Part shown: positions 1-16,279 of the stretch, piece after piece
Layout: every line of letters begins with the position of its first letter
Numbering within the stretch: the first letter of the stretch is position 1
Translations under genes and position numbers: made by a program
Source: Tubulanus polymorphus
Lineage: Eukaryota; Nemertea; Palaeonemertea; Tubulaniformes; Tubulanidae
Assembly: GCF_964204645.1 (NCBI RefSeq)
Contig: NC_134026.1
Span: 2,604,001-2,668,000, forward strand
Length of the DNA: 64,000 bases
Direction of reading: 5' to 3'
Notes under the pieces: generated by a model
Seen by the model: the letters and a program-made list of their open reading frames with translations, nothing else
Databases searched by the model: none
Told to the model about the DNA's origin: nothing

Positions 1-2
1 AG

Positions 3-284
3 TCAGAAATACAGGATTCGAACTGACATGCAATATTTCACTGACTCTGAGAGATGCTGCCGCCACTCGTCGACAAAACGAACTAACCCGGAAGTAAACC
101 GGAAGTGAGCTTCTGCATGAAGTCCACTTTTACCTGTCATATTCAAATCTGGTAGGAACTTTAATGTTTTAAGTCGACCTACCTCATTTTTTTTGTGGGA
201 AAATAACGCGAATAGATCATCGACGTAAGTAACAATTTCGAAAAATATATTTAACAAAGCCCATGTGTACCGGGCGGGGAGCAA
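3..284 (-). pseudogene. Possible reverse-transcriptase relic (YVDD motif)
   Basis: A 93-codon open frame reads V-T-Y-V-D-D-L-F-A-L-F near its start (DNA about 195-233). That resembles motif C of reverse transcriptases, where the two aspartates bind catalytic metal, and the form Y-V-D-D-x-F-A-L-F is typical of Penelope-like and some LINE polymerases. The rest of the frame does not show the other RT motifs, so at best this is a short decayed fragment. The window edge hides what lies to the left. It could be a chance match; confidence is low. Confidence 0.3.
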
Positions 285-4065
<3,781 letters not shown>

Positions 4066-4284
4066 ACAATGTTGACAGTCAACGCTATGTCCATCTTGGT
4101 AAAACACACTTTCTCCGTCATGCTTAGCGAGTGATAAGATTATGTCATGCAAGGTCGATACTGGTGGTGTTATGCATGTCAAATGGCAGATCAACTATCA
4201 GGTTTTTTATTGCGCTGAACACACATCGTATAGGCCTTAACACGAGTTTATTAATTGTGTGCAGTTCTGCTTCCTTCACTCAAT

Positions 4285-4510
4285 AGCCGCGATCACACAA
4301 GTGTTTTTGGCCCTCGCCGAATTTGGACCAGCCCGTATTTTAGCACAGGTCGCATAGCACATGTCAAATTATCTGGATGTGATTCACTTCACTTTGCATT
4401 GTTTAGTATCAAGTGCGTATCATACTAATGAAGGCGCACTCTAATTAGGTACAGGCCAAACTTGAATCCGGCCTGATCCGGGCCAAATTGTCTCCGCGCG
4501 ATCGTGGTTT
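4285..4510 (-). mobile_element. GGCC-rich fold-back element (family 1), copy at 4.3 kb
   Basis: The left end is AGCCGCGATCACACAAGTG followed by TTTTTGGCCC. The right end, GGGCCAAATTGTCTCCGCGC followed by GATCGTGGTTT, is its approximate inverted complement. Internally it has the family signature CCTAATTAGAGNGYGC (here reversed, about 4433-4455) and several GGCCAAATT words. It is non-coding and about 225 bp. The terminal inverted repeats and multiple dispersed copies suggest a MITE; no transposase is visible. Confidence 0.65.
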
Positions 4511-6790
4511 ACTATAAACCCCTACCTCTGCGGATACTCGCTCATTCGTTATTTATCATTTTATGGAGAGCGGTTCACGTGAATAATGATGAAAAATTTC
4601 AATTCTCATTATTTTCTAGAAGCTCGGGCCCCGGTGGGGTTTCAGCCCGAATCGCAAATTGAAAACGGGCCCGAATTGAAATAATCAGTCGTCGTCTACG
4701 GAAAATATGAATACAGTCATCGCTGTAGTCGGTCTCTCTCTCGCAGGGCATTAGACCCTATTGCGAACTATACGACGCCGTGACACGTTGAAAATTTCCC
4801 AGCAGATTTCTGGCTCGGAAATGGTTGATCAGAGACGAGAGTTCGACGATGTAGCGGCGATATTAACCAGCGATCGTTAGTTATTTTCCCCGGAGATGTA
4901 ATAATAACCGCGTAACTCGGCAAACAATAATCAGATATCGCAATTAGTAATATCATTAAACATTAGTTATAGTTGTGTTATTGGTTCTGTACATCTTCAA
5001 TATCGCGTATACCATCCATTCATGTAGATCTGTATCCTACGTGCGAATACCAAACTTTCCACATACATTGTATAGGCCTATATTAAAACTAACATGTTTT
5101 ACTACGATGTTTGTCACTAGAAAATGATGATTCATCATTCACGGAACTGGTATCATTGCGGCTACCTCTCGTCCGTCCGTTCATCAATCACTGAAGTATC
5201 CATTGACAAACTGGCCTTTAGATACTGATGAAATGATATACTACTTGTGTGTGTTACTAGATTCTGTCGTCCTCATAATTGATAGCATCCCTCGTGTGAA
5301 CACTCAATGTAGCGCCTCAGTTTTCTCAATGATTATGAAAACAGTTTAATAGGAAGTATAAGGTGTGATCGGTGGTGCTGTGAAGAATTCTTCCGTTGAC
5401 TGCGTGGTTGTAAGTTGTACTCAGTTTCCTGATTTCAGCGATTAATGCCTCGTACCCAGTTTGTACCGCTTCATTTTACATTCGTGGAAATCACTTAATA
5501 ATTGCTAAAATGCGGGTCCCCTGACCATCCGTGGTTTCACCTAAACCGCTAATGATACTTATCTATAATACATTAGTATATTTGATGAGGTTTTGACCAG
5601 TGTTTTTCGTGTTAATCTAACGTTATGATGATGATTATGATAGCCGTATAAGTGCTGGTAATGGCTATAAATTGCGCGCCAAAATGTGTTCTTAATGCGC
5701 GGAATTTAGTTACGGCCCTCTCTCTATTTGCTTATACTCTCTCTATTCGCTAAACTCGGGCCTGGCCCCTCATTTTTGGTCAGGCCCAATTTGGCCTGGG
5801 CCAAACAGGCACGGTCTATTGGGCACTCCTGTAAGCGACTGTTCCCGACCTAATCTGGCCCAGGCCAAAAATGCCCATCAGTCCATTCTGACGTCGTCTA
5901 TTTCAATCTATAATTGAATCATAATCATGCGTTTTGCTCAGATGAGTTTATGAGTTTATCTCGCTCACGTTTATCTCGGTAAATACGCTTCAACGAATAT
6001 TCATCTGACACATGAGATCGAAATTCAGATATCACGTCGTTTTTTTTTTTATACGCGGTGATTGTTGTGTCATTGCGCGGCGTGTCCTAGTCAGTTCGGT
6101 ATCCCCACAACATCATCATCAACAATAATCAGTGTTAGAGACCGTCGTCGAACAGTCTGATTATCGTAACTGTTTTGTATTACTGCCACATAACCCCCCT
6201 CACTGCTACTCAGCATCGTGCAGTTATGTTATGTGTTTTATTTGGTCATTAACCCGATACTTTCATCAAACCAAATGGGTATATCTGATTCATTTACTGT
6301 TGACCATAGGAAGTTTGGCTTCATAAAACGACACTTAATCCGCGTAGAATCGAGAGCCACTTGTTGATTGAGTTAATCTCATATTTCCAGCGTTGAACAG
6401 TCCCCACTCAATATTCACTGTATATGAAGGTTATACACGAGGGCAAATCTGGAGTGTCTATTGCAGGAAGAATTGACAATTTTTCAAATATTTTCATCAA
6501 TAATGATCTTCTTGAAAAACTGGTTTAAAACAAGCTTAAAACTGAGTGAAGTCGTCTCGCAATTGTTTGGTCAATCGACTCGCTGAGCAATGCAACTGGT
6601 TACAACTGGTCGCAAATGGGCTCATAGGTCAACTGAGATGCGTGTCGTGATACTGTACGACTAGTCTCAGTGTCTGTTGTGACTGGGAAAGCTGGTTGCG
6701 TTGTAGAAAGAAGAAGAACATGTGCGACTTATTGTGACTGGCATGATAACCACTGATCAGACACATCATCCGTGTTATAACGATGGGCCT
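4511..6790. other. Non-coding stretch with a partial family-1 copy
   Basis: No gene is recognised. A partial family-1 repeat lies at about 5755-5880 with several GGCCYRGGCCAAA words. The frames at 4768-4956 (minus) and 6132-6326 (plus) show no recognisable domain. Confidence 0.5.
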
Positions 6791-7028
6791 AATCTATAGA
6801 AGATCCAACAATGATAATGAAAAAATAATATACGTACAATCCAAAAATATTTGCTTGAGTTTCTTCATTTATTGGATGTTTCGACTATAAATTCTAATAG
6901 TCATCTTCAGGAATACTGATTAGTATTCCTGGAGAATATAGTCAAACATTGAATGAATAAAGAGCTCAAGGAAACATTTTCAGACTTAAGTTATTTTTTC
7001 GTTATTATTGTGGGATCCTCTATAGATT
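6791..7028 (-). mobile_element. Fold-back element with hammerhead-like core (family 2), copy at 6.9 kb
   Basis: The outer arms are inverted copies: left AATCTATAGAAGATCCAACA, and the right arm read on the other strand AATCTATAGAGGATCCCACA, both continuing into AATAATAACGAAAAAATAA-like sequence. On the minus strand 6910-6878 reads CTGAAGA, a GACTAT/ATAGTC stem, then GAAAC, the same core as the 25.1-kb element. It is non-coding. Dispersal of related copies supports a mobile origin; the class is uncertain (MITE or Penelope-type terminal repeat). Confidence 0.55.
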
Positions 7029-7262
7029 ATTGTGACTGACAGGGCTGTCATTTGCGAGGCGTCACTGTCAGGCACAGGGTGTCTCTGTTGATGGACCTTT
7101 GCGACATGATTGTCACTGGCGGTCGCAGAGAATGGCGTTGCAACGAGTTGCTAGCAGTCGCAAGGCCGACCTATGCCTGACCTAAAACCTGAACTTGCCT
7201 TGATTCAATATTTCTATCTTCTCAAAACTAGTTTCTCATCGACACATCGTGTTCGGAGTAGT

Positions 7263-7296
7263 CTTGGAGTAATCATTTGAAATGATTACTCCAAGG
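7263..7296. repeat. Perfect short palindrome, identical to one at 30.3 kb
   Basis: Two inverted halves, CTTGGAGTAATCATTT and AAATGATTACTCCAAG, form a hairpin with almost no loop. The identical 34-bp sequence recurs at 30299-30332, and diverged relatives are at about 31760 and 15000. Confidence 0.8.
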
Positions 7297-10200
7297 TGTA
7301 GTTAATCCGATGAGGAGGACATTCAGTCAGGTGTATGCGATGGTCGTATTAATTCGATGCTGTAGAATTAACCCAGATTACACTAGATACGATCAGAGTC
7401 GGTGTCAATCAGTATGAATATCGGATTGATTAGTCTCACTCACTCCTGAAGGATATTGCTTCATCCGGAATGTATTGAAATTTTTCGCAGGTTTTTTCCG
7501 TCGTTGGAACAGGTTTATGAATGAACCGTGAGTGTTATACCGTGTACCATCGGTATTAATGTCACTATAGGGATACAAACCTCTTTACTGTATAACTGTG
7601 TGATTAAAGTTGCATTACTTGTTAATTGCTCGTGATTATGGTCGCGATGTAAATGGCTGAATTCGAGTCATTCGCCTCTTTTTAATGAGCGAATTAGTGA
7701 TTATACTAGAATTGAAAGTGCATTAGTGATAATCTAGGGATTAACCGCTTGTTAATGGATTTGGTCATAAAGATTTCATTTATTTGGATTATTTTCATTC
7801 ATAAAATTCAAGACCCGAAGCCCGTTTTAAGGAACAAATCGATACAATACGGATGAAAGTTAAAGGAAAGCCACTATATGAAATATGCCCTTGATGTTAT
7901 AGAACACTGGCCCATAGCCTGGAATTTGCTAGGGAAGTTAAGGGTATATCCCTAGTAGAATCAAAAAAACATTTTGAAAATAAGAAAATAGTTCCATAAT
8001 TCTTTCAATCCTAACAATAGCCCTTCCGAGTCTTGAACCTGGTACCTATGTTCACTAGTGAGCTGTAGTGAATCAAAATGTTGTGAATTACAAATGCATC
8101 TCAAATCTAAATAGAATCTTACACAACTTCAGTGCGAGAATTGAACGTTTTTCTATTATACCCGATTGGTTAATATGGTCCCTCGAATACAACTATAACG
8201 TTTAGAGTTATCTTGTTTTTCTCATGCGGTTGGCTGAATATTGGAATCAGCCTACACATCTATTGATGGATGGCCGTGGTGGTGCGGTGAGATGAGTTCT
8301 CTAGCATCGCCGGTCGAATATATCTCAGCTACAACGACGATGAGAAGAGGAGGACGGCCTCTGATCCGAGTACTATTGTCAGTAATATCCATCAGTTTTG
8401 TCACGATGCTATGATTATTTCCCCGGCAGTGGAACCACGTTAGAATGATGATTAGCGCGGCGAAAATAAATATAATCATCGAAACTTATAACCTTCATTA
8501 ACGAATGAAAGAATGAATGAAGGAATGAAAATAGGAATGAAGGAATGAATTTATTTCTCAAATATATAAACGTATGTATAAATACTTGATGATTAATTAC
8601 ATATTATTTGTAATTTACATATTTGAGGAGGACACGTGGAGCCCTAAGAGCTGTACGTGGAAGGAGGATGCCCTTCTATATAGAAAGTTACAATATTGCT
8701 TGTATAATGTGATAATATAACATTTTCAATTGTGACAGAGAAAAGTAACGATGAGGATTGTTAGAACAAAATTGATCATTTGATCTCTGAAAAGTCTAAT
8801 ATCTATGGTATCATGAGATCTATCTTTGCCTTTTAGGTTTCATATTTCTCCAGACCTGAGCGTATTGTTTTAAATTGATGTGTTTTTGATATCGAAGCGT
8901 TAAGTGAATTACGTTTCTTATGTTGCCGCTCTGTGGGTTAGAAAGAGACAATATCATCTTTCGCCTGAGCTAAAACTGACAACCTTTGTCTTCACATTCT
9001 GACTCACTGACATTATCTCGTTACGAATAAAACCTTTTTGTCATAATTCTCAAACCGTAGGAAAATGAAACTGTTTTCTTCCATCTAGATAATCAGAGTA
9101 CAGATGTCCCCATGGAAACAATCATTTGAGAGTGTGCATGTGTCTGTTCCGGTGTTTTTCCAGTGTTGTTTCTTCTGAAAGTATCGTGAAAACGAATGCG
9201 ATAAAAGTAAAATTTTCAGCAGTTGATACATGAGAAAAAAGAACCGCAGCTTTTTGTATATGACACATAATCATTCATTCCCTAATGATGTGTTCAGGTA
9301 TAGAGACGCTCGCTCTCTCCGAGTATATTACCTTTTCATTAAATTCGCCCAAGTTTACATAAGACATTTGAATACTCTCGCTCTCTCTCGGTCGGTCGTG
9401 ACAAATGAGACAGATTTGTCTCGGCGTTCGTTTTCTGTCTAAATCTGTGCGTTATTTTGAAAAATTGCTGCCAATTCTGTTATGAAGCGTCAATAGCCGG
9501 AGACCACGCGCAGTTATAACAATTTCCACGGTAACATATTCGGCGCATTAGTTTTCGCTGTTGGTATACGTCGCTAATAACTACGTTCTAATGTTCGTCG
9601 ATGTTGTATGTATTTCGTCGGAACATGGATAAATCAAAAGCCATTTTGTCATCAGCGGACGCCGATTTGTATTTTGTTGGAATCGCAGTCAGCACGAGGC
9701 CGTAAACTTTATCATCTCTTCCGAGCAATTTTCTCCGAATTTGCATTTCTAAAACTGCCATTAGTGAAATAATGAAATGGTGCCGTGAGTGAAATGTATA
9801 CCGATGGGGGCTACTGTTCACAGAACTCTTCACTTGATTTTTCATGTTTTTGACAAATGAAATTACAGTAATCTGGCTGATTAATTTCAACGGGGAATGT
9901 GCAGTTCTTTTTTCTCTTCAAACTCTCGGATACAGAGAGGTCGACCCGGAATAACAAAACAATCATTACATCCGTCTAAACAAGCCAACAGTAAAATAGT
10001 CTTCAGACGCTGAATCAGAATTTGTAATTTATCATGGGCCCAATTAATTCATTAACAGATGAACGAAATGAATTTTGCGCGGGGTGATTCACTGAAAATG
10101 CATCACGAAAGTTCATGATTTTCAATGCAAAGATGAATTTGTAATTTTCCCATGATGATTCCGTTTAAGAAATGAACTCGTAATTGTCAGTCTTGATAGG

Positions 10201-10824
10201 AGACAGGATTTTATCAAAATCTCAAGCATTCACACTGGCCTGGTCGGACGTGTTTGGTTAGGCTGGGTCCGTGTCCGGGTTGAATTGCTCGAGCGATCAC
10301 CGGTTATTTCTTGCATGTTTATCGGTAGGTGTTGATGTTACTCAGCCTCTATATCTCCTCTATACGGGTGTCTTTAGTTTAAGAAGGCTTCAATGTCTGC
10401 GACGATGACTGCAAAGCTTTACATCCGTTGAAATCTAATCCCTCGTATTGATTAAACCAATTAAGTTAAATTTCCTAGGGATGATGCGGATGTTTGTCGT
10501 ATTTGTTGTAGCTCGTGGATTGATGTTTTCGTGAGGCGCGCGCGCGCGCAGCGAAACGCGTAATTAAAGTTTTACCTGATGAAATTCTAAATGAGTCGTC
10601 CCGGGGCAATTGACTGAGAACCCTCGCAGCGAATTAAACACCAATCTGTTAAATAATCAACTACGCGCCATTAGACGAAGCTTGCGTAATATATCGCTGT
10701 AAAATTATCTACGTCGTTGAACTTCGATGATTTTTTGCGTCTTAAAATTAGGCACTTACGGGTTTGCTGCACCTGCGGGCACGAAAATCATTCCTAGTCA
10801 CGAGTTCTGACGCAGTTGAAACGC
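7297..10824. other. Non-coding stretch, no gene recognised
   Basis: About 3.5 kb without a supported gene. A GAATGAAG-type simple repeat lies at 8500-8550 and a short partial family-1 repeat at about 10228-10310. The minus-strand frame at 9588-9890 (100 codons) ends in a polar stretch containing GRDDKVYGLVLTAIPTKY, but I recognise no family or clear splice sites, so it is not called. A (GC)n run sits at 10537-10551. Confidence 0.5.
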
Positions 10825-11278
10825 AAAAGCCCAAGGCACACGACGCATGGAAACAGGGAACAGAAAGATGTTTCCCTGTGCCATGTGCCCCTAAGCCCAA
10901 TGTACATGACATAGGGAAACTAACATGTTTGGATCTCAGAAAAGCTGTTTCCTAAACCCACATTTCTTGTTTCTTGTAAACACGCACGATACAGGGAAAC
11001 ACTCGGAAACATTTTCCGTCTCCTGTTTCCGTGTTTCCCTGCACGGAATAATTAGACGCACGGAATCAACCATGTTTGATCTAGGAAACATCGTTACCAA
11101 AACTATGTTCTCGTACACGCACACGACACGATACAGGGAAACACTCGGAAACATGTTTCCGTCTCCTGTTTCCGTGTTTCCCTGCGTCGTATGCATTTGG
11201 CTTAATGAGGAATGAGAAAGTGTTTCTAGACAATGTTTGATTCCGTGTTTCTGTGTGTCGTGTGCGTGAGGCTTAAAG
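10825..11278. mobile_element. Cluster of GGAAACA fold-back repeats (family 3)
   Basis: Several nested inverted units are built from GGAAACAGGAGACGGAAAC and its complement, bounded by words like GCACACGACGCA and TGCGTCGTATGC. The segments 10985-11040 and 11127-11182 are near-identical direct copies. A further diverged copy lies in the POMGNT1 intron at 43694-43838. The overlapping frames on both strands are repeat-derived. The pattern looks like a non-autonomous fold-back element inserted repeatedly at one place. Confidence 0.6.
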
Positions 11279-11476
11279 CACTTATCACGAAAAGTAATAA
11301 GTCTTCGTCGCCTTTGATACCGCGGTAAAAGACGGCGGATGTTGGTCAAAAGCGTTTTGCGAAATGAAAAGGTGTGAATCAATGTTGCAGGACTGCCACA
11401 CCTTATCCATATAATTCAATATCAATGGTCACTGTTACTATACTAGACAAAAACTACTATCAATATCATACCACGT

Positions 11477-11908
<432 letters not shown>

Positions 11909-12477
11909 TCTGGTAGATGGTTTTTGATCGATGTTCAGTTCGTCAGCGATGGTAAACTCATAATCGAACGATGATATGATCAGTGTTCGTCGTGCGATCA
12001 AATATCCGATTAGAAAAATTCGCCATCGTTTCGATAAACGAGCGAGAAGAGAACACATGAATTGATTAATTTCATTATGATATGAAACCCGGATACGATT
12101 TCGATGATTTGATGATCCATTCAACAAACGAGAAAATCGTTCGTAATGGCTCTCGTGTAATTTACCACTGAATTCAACGTACGAACTAAAATTGATGGAA
12201 TTACGTTGCCAAATTTACCGGGTTAGTAGAAACGACGGATGATTGGCATCTCTCTTCCGAGTCTTGTGTGTTCATTCGCTTCAGGGAAATCGCTACCGTT
12301 TTTTGCTATGAGTTATTACTGAAATTTTCTCTCTATTTTAAGCAGATTGTTCGTGTGTCGCTGAAGGCTCTGCCGGAAATGTGTCGCTAAAAAGCGACGA
12401 TGCCTTAAGTCGGGACTGAGGTTGAATCTGGACAAAATACCTGGATAGATAAGTTCCAGCAGTGGACAGAAGTTTAG
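11909..12477. other. Non-coding stretch, nothing recognised
   Basis: About 570 bp of unique-looking, mildly AT-rich sequence with no supported gene or repeat. Confidence 0.4.
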
Positions 12478-12826
12478 CGGTGATCACACGGATGATTTGG
12501 CCCAGGTGAAACTTATGGCCGTATCTAAGCCGCGATCACACGATGAAGATTTGGCGCGGGCCAAATTGGCACGGCTTAGGCTCGAGTCAAATTTGGCCCG
12601 TGCCTAATTAGAGAGCGCGTTCAGATGTAAACCATTGACTCGATACTAAACAATGCTTAAACGAAGCGAAGTCAGTCATTTCCGGTACCAGTTGCATTTC
12701 AAATGCAATCATTTGTCTGGTGCTAAAATTTGACTCGGGCCCATTTGGCACCGGTGTGAACAGTTATTCTGGGCCAAATTTGGCGCGGGCCAAAAATGCT
12801 TGTTTGACTACGGCTATAGGAACTGG
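12478..12826 (+). mobile_element. Family-1 fold-back element, fullest copy
   Basis: A partial start at 12478 is followed by a full element at about 12529. It runs from AAGCCGCGATCACACGATG, through GTGCCTAATTAGAGAGCGC at about 12600, to GGGCCAAAAATGCTTGTTTG and ACTACGGCT. Many GGCCAAATT palindromic words lie between. The central part (about 12625-12690) is shared with the copy at 42.9 kb. It is non-coding. Confidence 0.7.
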
Positions 12827-13271
12827 ATCAGGGCTCTAAGGGTTGATATGTTCGGCGCGTATATGTTGTCGCTGTTGCTGATTTACTGTCTCCTCCGGAG
12901 GAGACGCTCGTGTTATAGATCAAAGATTGATCGCGGCTCGGTCCATGAATTGTGGTTATTAGCCGTGTCCCGAAACCTCATGGATGGACAAACTCTGAAA
13001 CAGCATGCATAAAATTTTCCAATACACCCTCCAATACTGGCTAGTATTAATCAAATGTGATGTATAGGGACATAAGTAGGTAGGGAACGTACTCGTCGCG
13101 TCGGTGGCAAGCGGCGTGTCGGTCATTAACTACTGAGACATACAAAAAATCTACTGTCCAATCGTAGATATCGGGATTTCTACTGCATTAACAAAATTTG
13201 GATTGATGAGCCTTGTCAGATGTTACTCTGTGTTGCAATAAGGCAGCAGCACGTCAAGTGCTCGATTGCTA

Positions 13272-13316
13272 CGTGTCATGATCGTCGTGATCGTCGTGAT
13301 CGTCGTGATCGTGAAA
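13272..13316. repeat. 9-bp tandem repeat GATCGTCGT
   Basis: Four to five consecutive copies of GATCGTCGT, nearly perfect. Confidence 0.85.
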
Positions 13317-13372
13317 CTGTGATTATAGCTGCCACGTTCATGCTATGTTATTTAGAACGGTTTGAATATGCC

Positions 13373-13439
13373 GTTCCAAGTGTTCACGCTTGCGACAAGT
13401 CTGTTCCAAGTGTTCACGCTTGCGACAAGTCTGTTCCAA
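13373..13439. repeat. 30-bp tandem repeat, 2.2 copies
   Basis: The unit begins GTTCCAAGTGTTCACGCTTG and is repeated exactly once more, followed by a partial third copy. Confidence 0.85.
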
Positions 13440-14711
13440 ATTTTCCCATTCTAGTTTAGAGCTGACCAATTCAGCCTGTTCCAGGTACAGAACGGTCTAA
13501 CTCTACTGATAGCGCGAACGTGCCTTGCGAGAAATGTGGAAGTGTGTCTTTTGTCTTACAGAATCCCAGCTCTTTCGATTCTTGACAGATTTCTGTGTCT
13601 TTTAATGCTAATCGAAGTCGTCCAATTCCAGCTATGTTCGATGCGTGAAGAAAAACGGTTAAAAGCTGCCACACAGCTGGGCGACAAGCCGAGTTTATCC
13701 TTTCTTAAGCTGCCTGTCAATCATGGCTGCTTTCGTTCAAATAGCATTTCCTCTAATGGTAAAACGTATAATCCAGTTATTGCTTTACTTTCATGAAAAA
13801 TCAAACTCGATTTAAGCCGGATTGCTATTGGTTACGTCGTAGATACTGTGAAAGCCTGTTTACTGTTTTAATTTTGCGTGGGGAATTTAATTAAACACCG
13901 TTTCTAAAACGCTAGTTGATATTAGAATACTTGCCGGCAGATAGAAAAAAATAAAAAATACGTAGATGAAATCCAAAACTTGGCTGATATTTAATTCCAG
14001 GGGCCGCACCTGATGAGGATTGGCTTTAACGAAACATTTCTGTTGAAAAACATTTTTATATTTTTCCCTCCTATTACAGTTTTATATACACTAGTGGAGT
14101 TAATGACATAAGGATTAGAAGTTAAAAAGAAGTCCTATCCCTATAAACATAGAAATCATTTTGGTTTCACCGATGATGGAGTTTAGTCAAAGCTCAGAAA
14201 CTGTCAGAAAATAAATAATTGAATCATCAACTGTGGGATTTTACTTATAAATAGCAATCTTTTTTTCTGATGCTTTATTTCTAAACGATGTATCTCTTTT
14301 TGAACCGAACGATTCTCGAATCGGCGGCACAGATTTAAGATTTATGATTCTGTGTCTCTTCTCGATTATATCGTATTTTTTTTTTGCTTAAACTCGAAAC
14401 TTATATTTTATCGTTTTTCAGGGATGATTCTCTGTGTGTCTGGTTATAACGGCAATAATTGCGGCGTTTAATGACAAGAAAATTATTTGTTTTAGTCTCT
14501 CGTCTCATGGGAGAATCATGATGGATAATTCTATTACGCTGTTATATGAATCCTCACTGATGCTATTACACACATTTTCACATGAATTATATGAAAAATT
14601 TCCATTCTGTTTTTACCTATTTTTCCCATTCACGAAGTCTGCTGAATATAGTTTAAAAACTGTATTGCACCAAATCACTAGCTGACCATGATCATATGCT
14701 TCAAATACTTA

Positions 14712-15360
14712 AAGCCACGAGCTCACGAGTGTACCCACAGTTCACACTGGTGCTAAATGGGCCATGCCTATCTGACCCGTATCAAATGTCAGATCAGGAC
14801 TGCCAAATTTTAGCACGGTCAAATCATTGCCAAATCATTGCCTGTGGGTTCAGAAGTGGCTCATCTCGCTTTATCGAGGTCACAACGTTGTCTAGTATCC
14901 AGTGAGTTACAAACGTGTAAAACCAACCCAACTAGATTGTCGTAAGCACATCGGTAGTGCACATGTGACTGATGATTGCCGATTTGTTTGTCTCACCTAT
15001 GAGCAATCATGTTGAGATGATTGCTCGAAGGTCTCACATTCTTAAGAACATTCGACTGAATCAGTCGCCATTTTGAACGCTCACGAAGTCATGTGACGCA
15101 ATACTAGTCGCTGATTGGCTACGATGTTAAGATCAGTCGTAGGAAATAGAACTTCTATCCTTACAATCCATTTTGGTCTTAAGTCAACTCATGTCGAAAA
15201 TGTTCCCGATTAGGAAATCGCAGAGTCTGATTGGATCTTAATCGACCTGAGCTTGGCTTATACACGCTCTATAATCAGGCATGGGCCAAATTTGACTTTG
15301 GTCTGATTCGGGCCATTAAGACCTGGGCCAAATTGCCTCTGTATGATCTTGTTGGTTTCA
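14712..15360. mobile_element. Two diverged family-1 repeats (14.7 and 15.2 kb)
   Basis: 14712-14880 and 15228-15360 carry degenerate GGGCCAAATTTG and AAATTTTAGCACGG words. The second is in reverse orientation, with GCATGGGCCAAATTTGACTT and a GTATGATC end. Between them, at about 15000-15035, GAGCAATCATGTTGAGATGA and its mirror form a short hairpin related to the 34-bp palindrome family. There is no coding capacity. Confidence 0.45.
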
Positions 15361-16054
15361 TTGTCTTGCTTATCGACACGGGAATAGTGCTGTTCATTTG
15401 TCATAATATTTAGTCAAATCTTACCAGTAATCGGAGGATATTTGTTCAAGTTTGTCGGAAATAATGTAAATATAATTGCGGATATTCAACTGGAAATCCC
15501 AAATCTCTACGCGATGGATAAAGTGTGTATTCGGATACAAAATTAATAAGAATAGAACCGAAGATGAATCCCTAGATAACTAGTGCGGCCAATAGTTCAC
15601 CGAGCGAGCGGTGACCCTGGATATCTGTAAATTATTCGAAATAAAACTTGTTTTCAATCTGTACCCGGGGAGTTTACATTCTGTATATCGATGAATTAAT
15701 CATAACTTCTTCTTATATTAGAGTCGTATGTTAAAACTCTGTTGAACTGTTTTTCTCAGTTTCCCGTGGCCGAGTAATTGAACCAGTCAGTATTTTATCG
15801 AATAGATTTGTCTGATTTCCAGATGTTCAATAGGCCCTATCACAGGTTAATTTACCTTCTGTCTATTGAGATTTATGTTTTGTCGGGTATACCGCCGCTG
15901 TACCTCCACCGCAGTCGGCTAGTAGATGTTATTTCTAGCGATGGAATTTTTTCTCATCAGTTCAGGTATGCGGAGTTATTAGAAATTAGGAGTAATGTTG
16001 TTATTGGACTTAATGTATTGAAAGTTAGGAAGAAGTGTATGTTGAGTCGATTCT
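15361..16054. other. Non-coding stretch, nothing recognised
   Basis: No gene or repeat is recognised. The frame at 15778-16077 has no recognisable motif and runs into the tandem repeat that follows. Confidence 0.4.
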
Positions 16055-16279
16055 TTTGTCAGATTGAGAGTAGGTAGGTTTTGTCAGATTGAGAGTAGGT
16101 AGGTTTTGTTAGATTGAGAGTAGGTAGGTTTTGTCAGATTGAGAGTAGGTAGGTTTTGTTAGATTGAGAGTAGGTAGGTTTTGTCAGATCGAGAGTAGGT
16201 AGGTTTTGTCAGATTGAGAGTAGGTAGGTTTTGTCAGATTGAGAGTAGGTAGGTTTTGTCAGAATGAGAGTAGGTAGGC
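16055..16279. repeat. 25-bp minisatellite, about nine copies
   Basis: The unit is AGATTGAGAGTAGGTAGGTT followed by TTGTC, with starts at 16061, 16086, 16111 and so on to 16261, an exact 25-bp period. Copies differ mainly at one base (TTGTC or TTGTT), in a partly alternating order. Confidence 0.95.

Larger units (their letters stand above)
12827..14711. other. Non-coding stretch with two short tandem repeats
   Basis: No gene is recognised. It contains a 9-bp tandem repeat (GATCGTCGT, about five copies, 13272-13316) and a 30-bp repeat (two full copies plus a partial, 13373-13439). The open frame over both at 13220-13459 is repeat-driven. Confidence 0.5.

Noticed and set aside
9588-9890. 100-codon minus-strand frame with a plausible-looking C-terminal half
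   Set aside because: No family recognised and no clear exon borders. It could be a real exon, but I cannot support it.
16055-16279. CRISPR-like array
   Set aside because: The 25-bp units are directly adjacent with no spacers, and the genome is eukaryotic.
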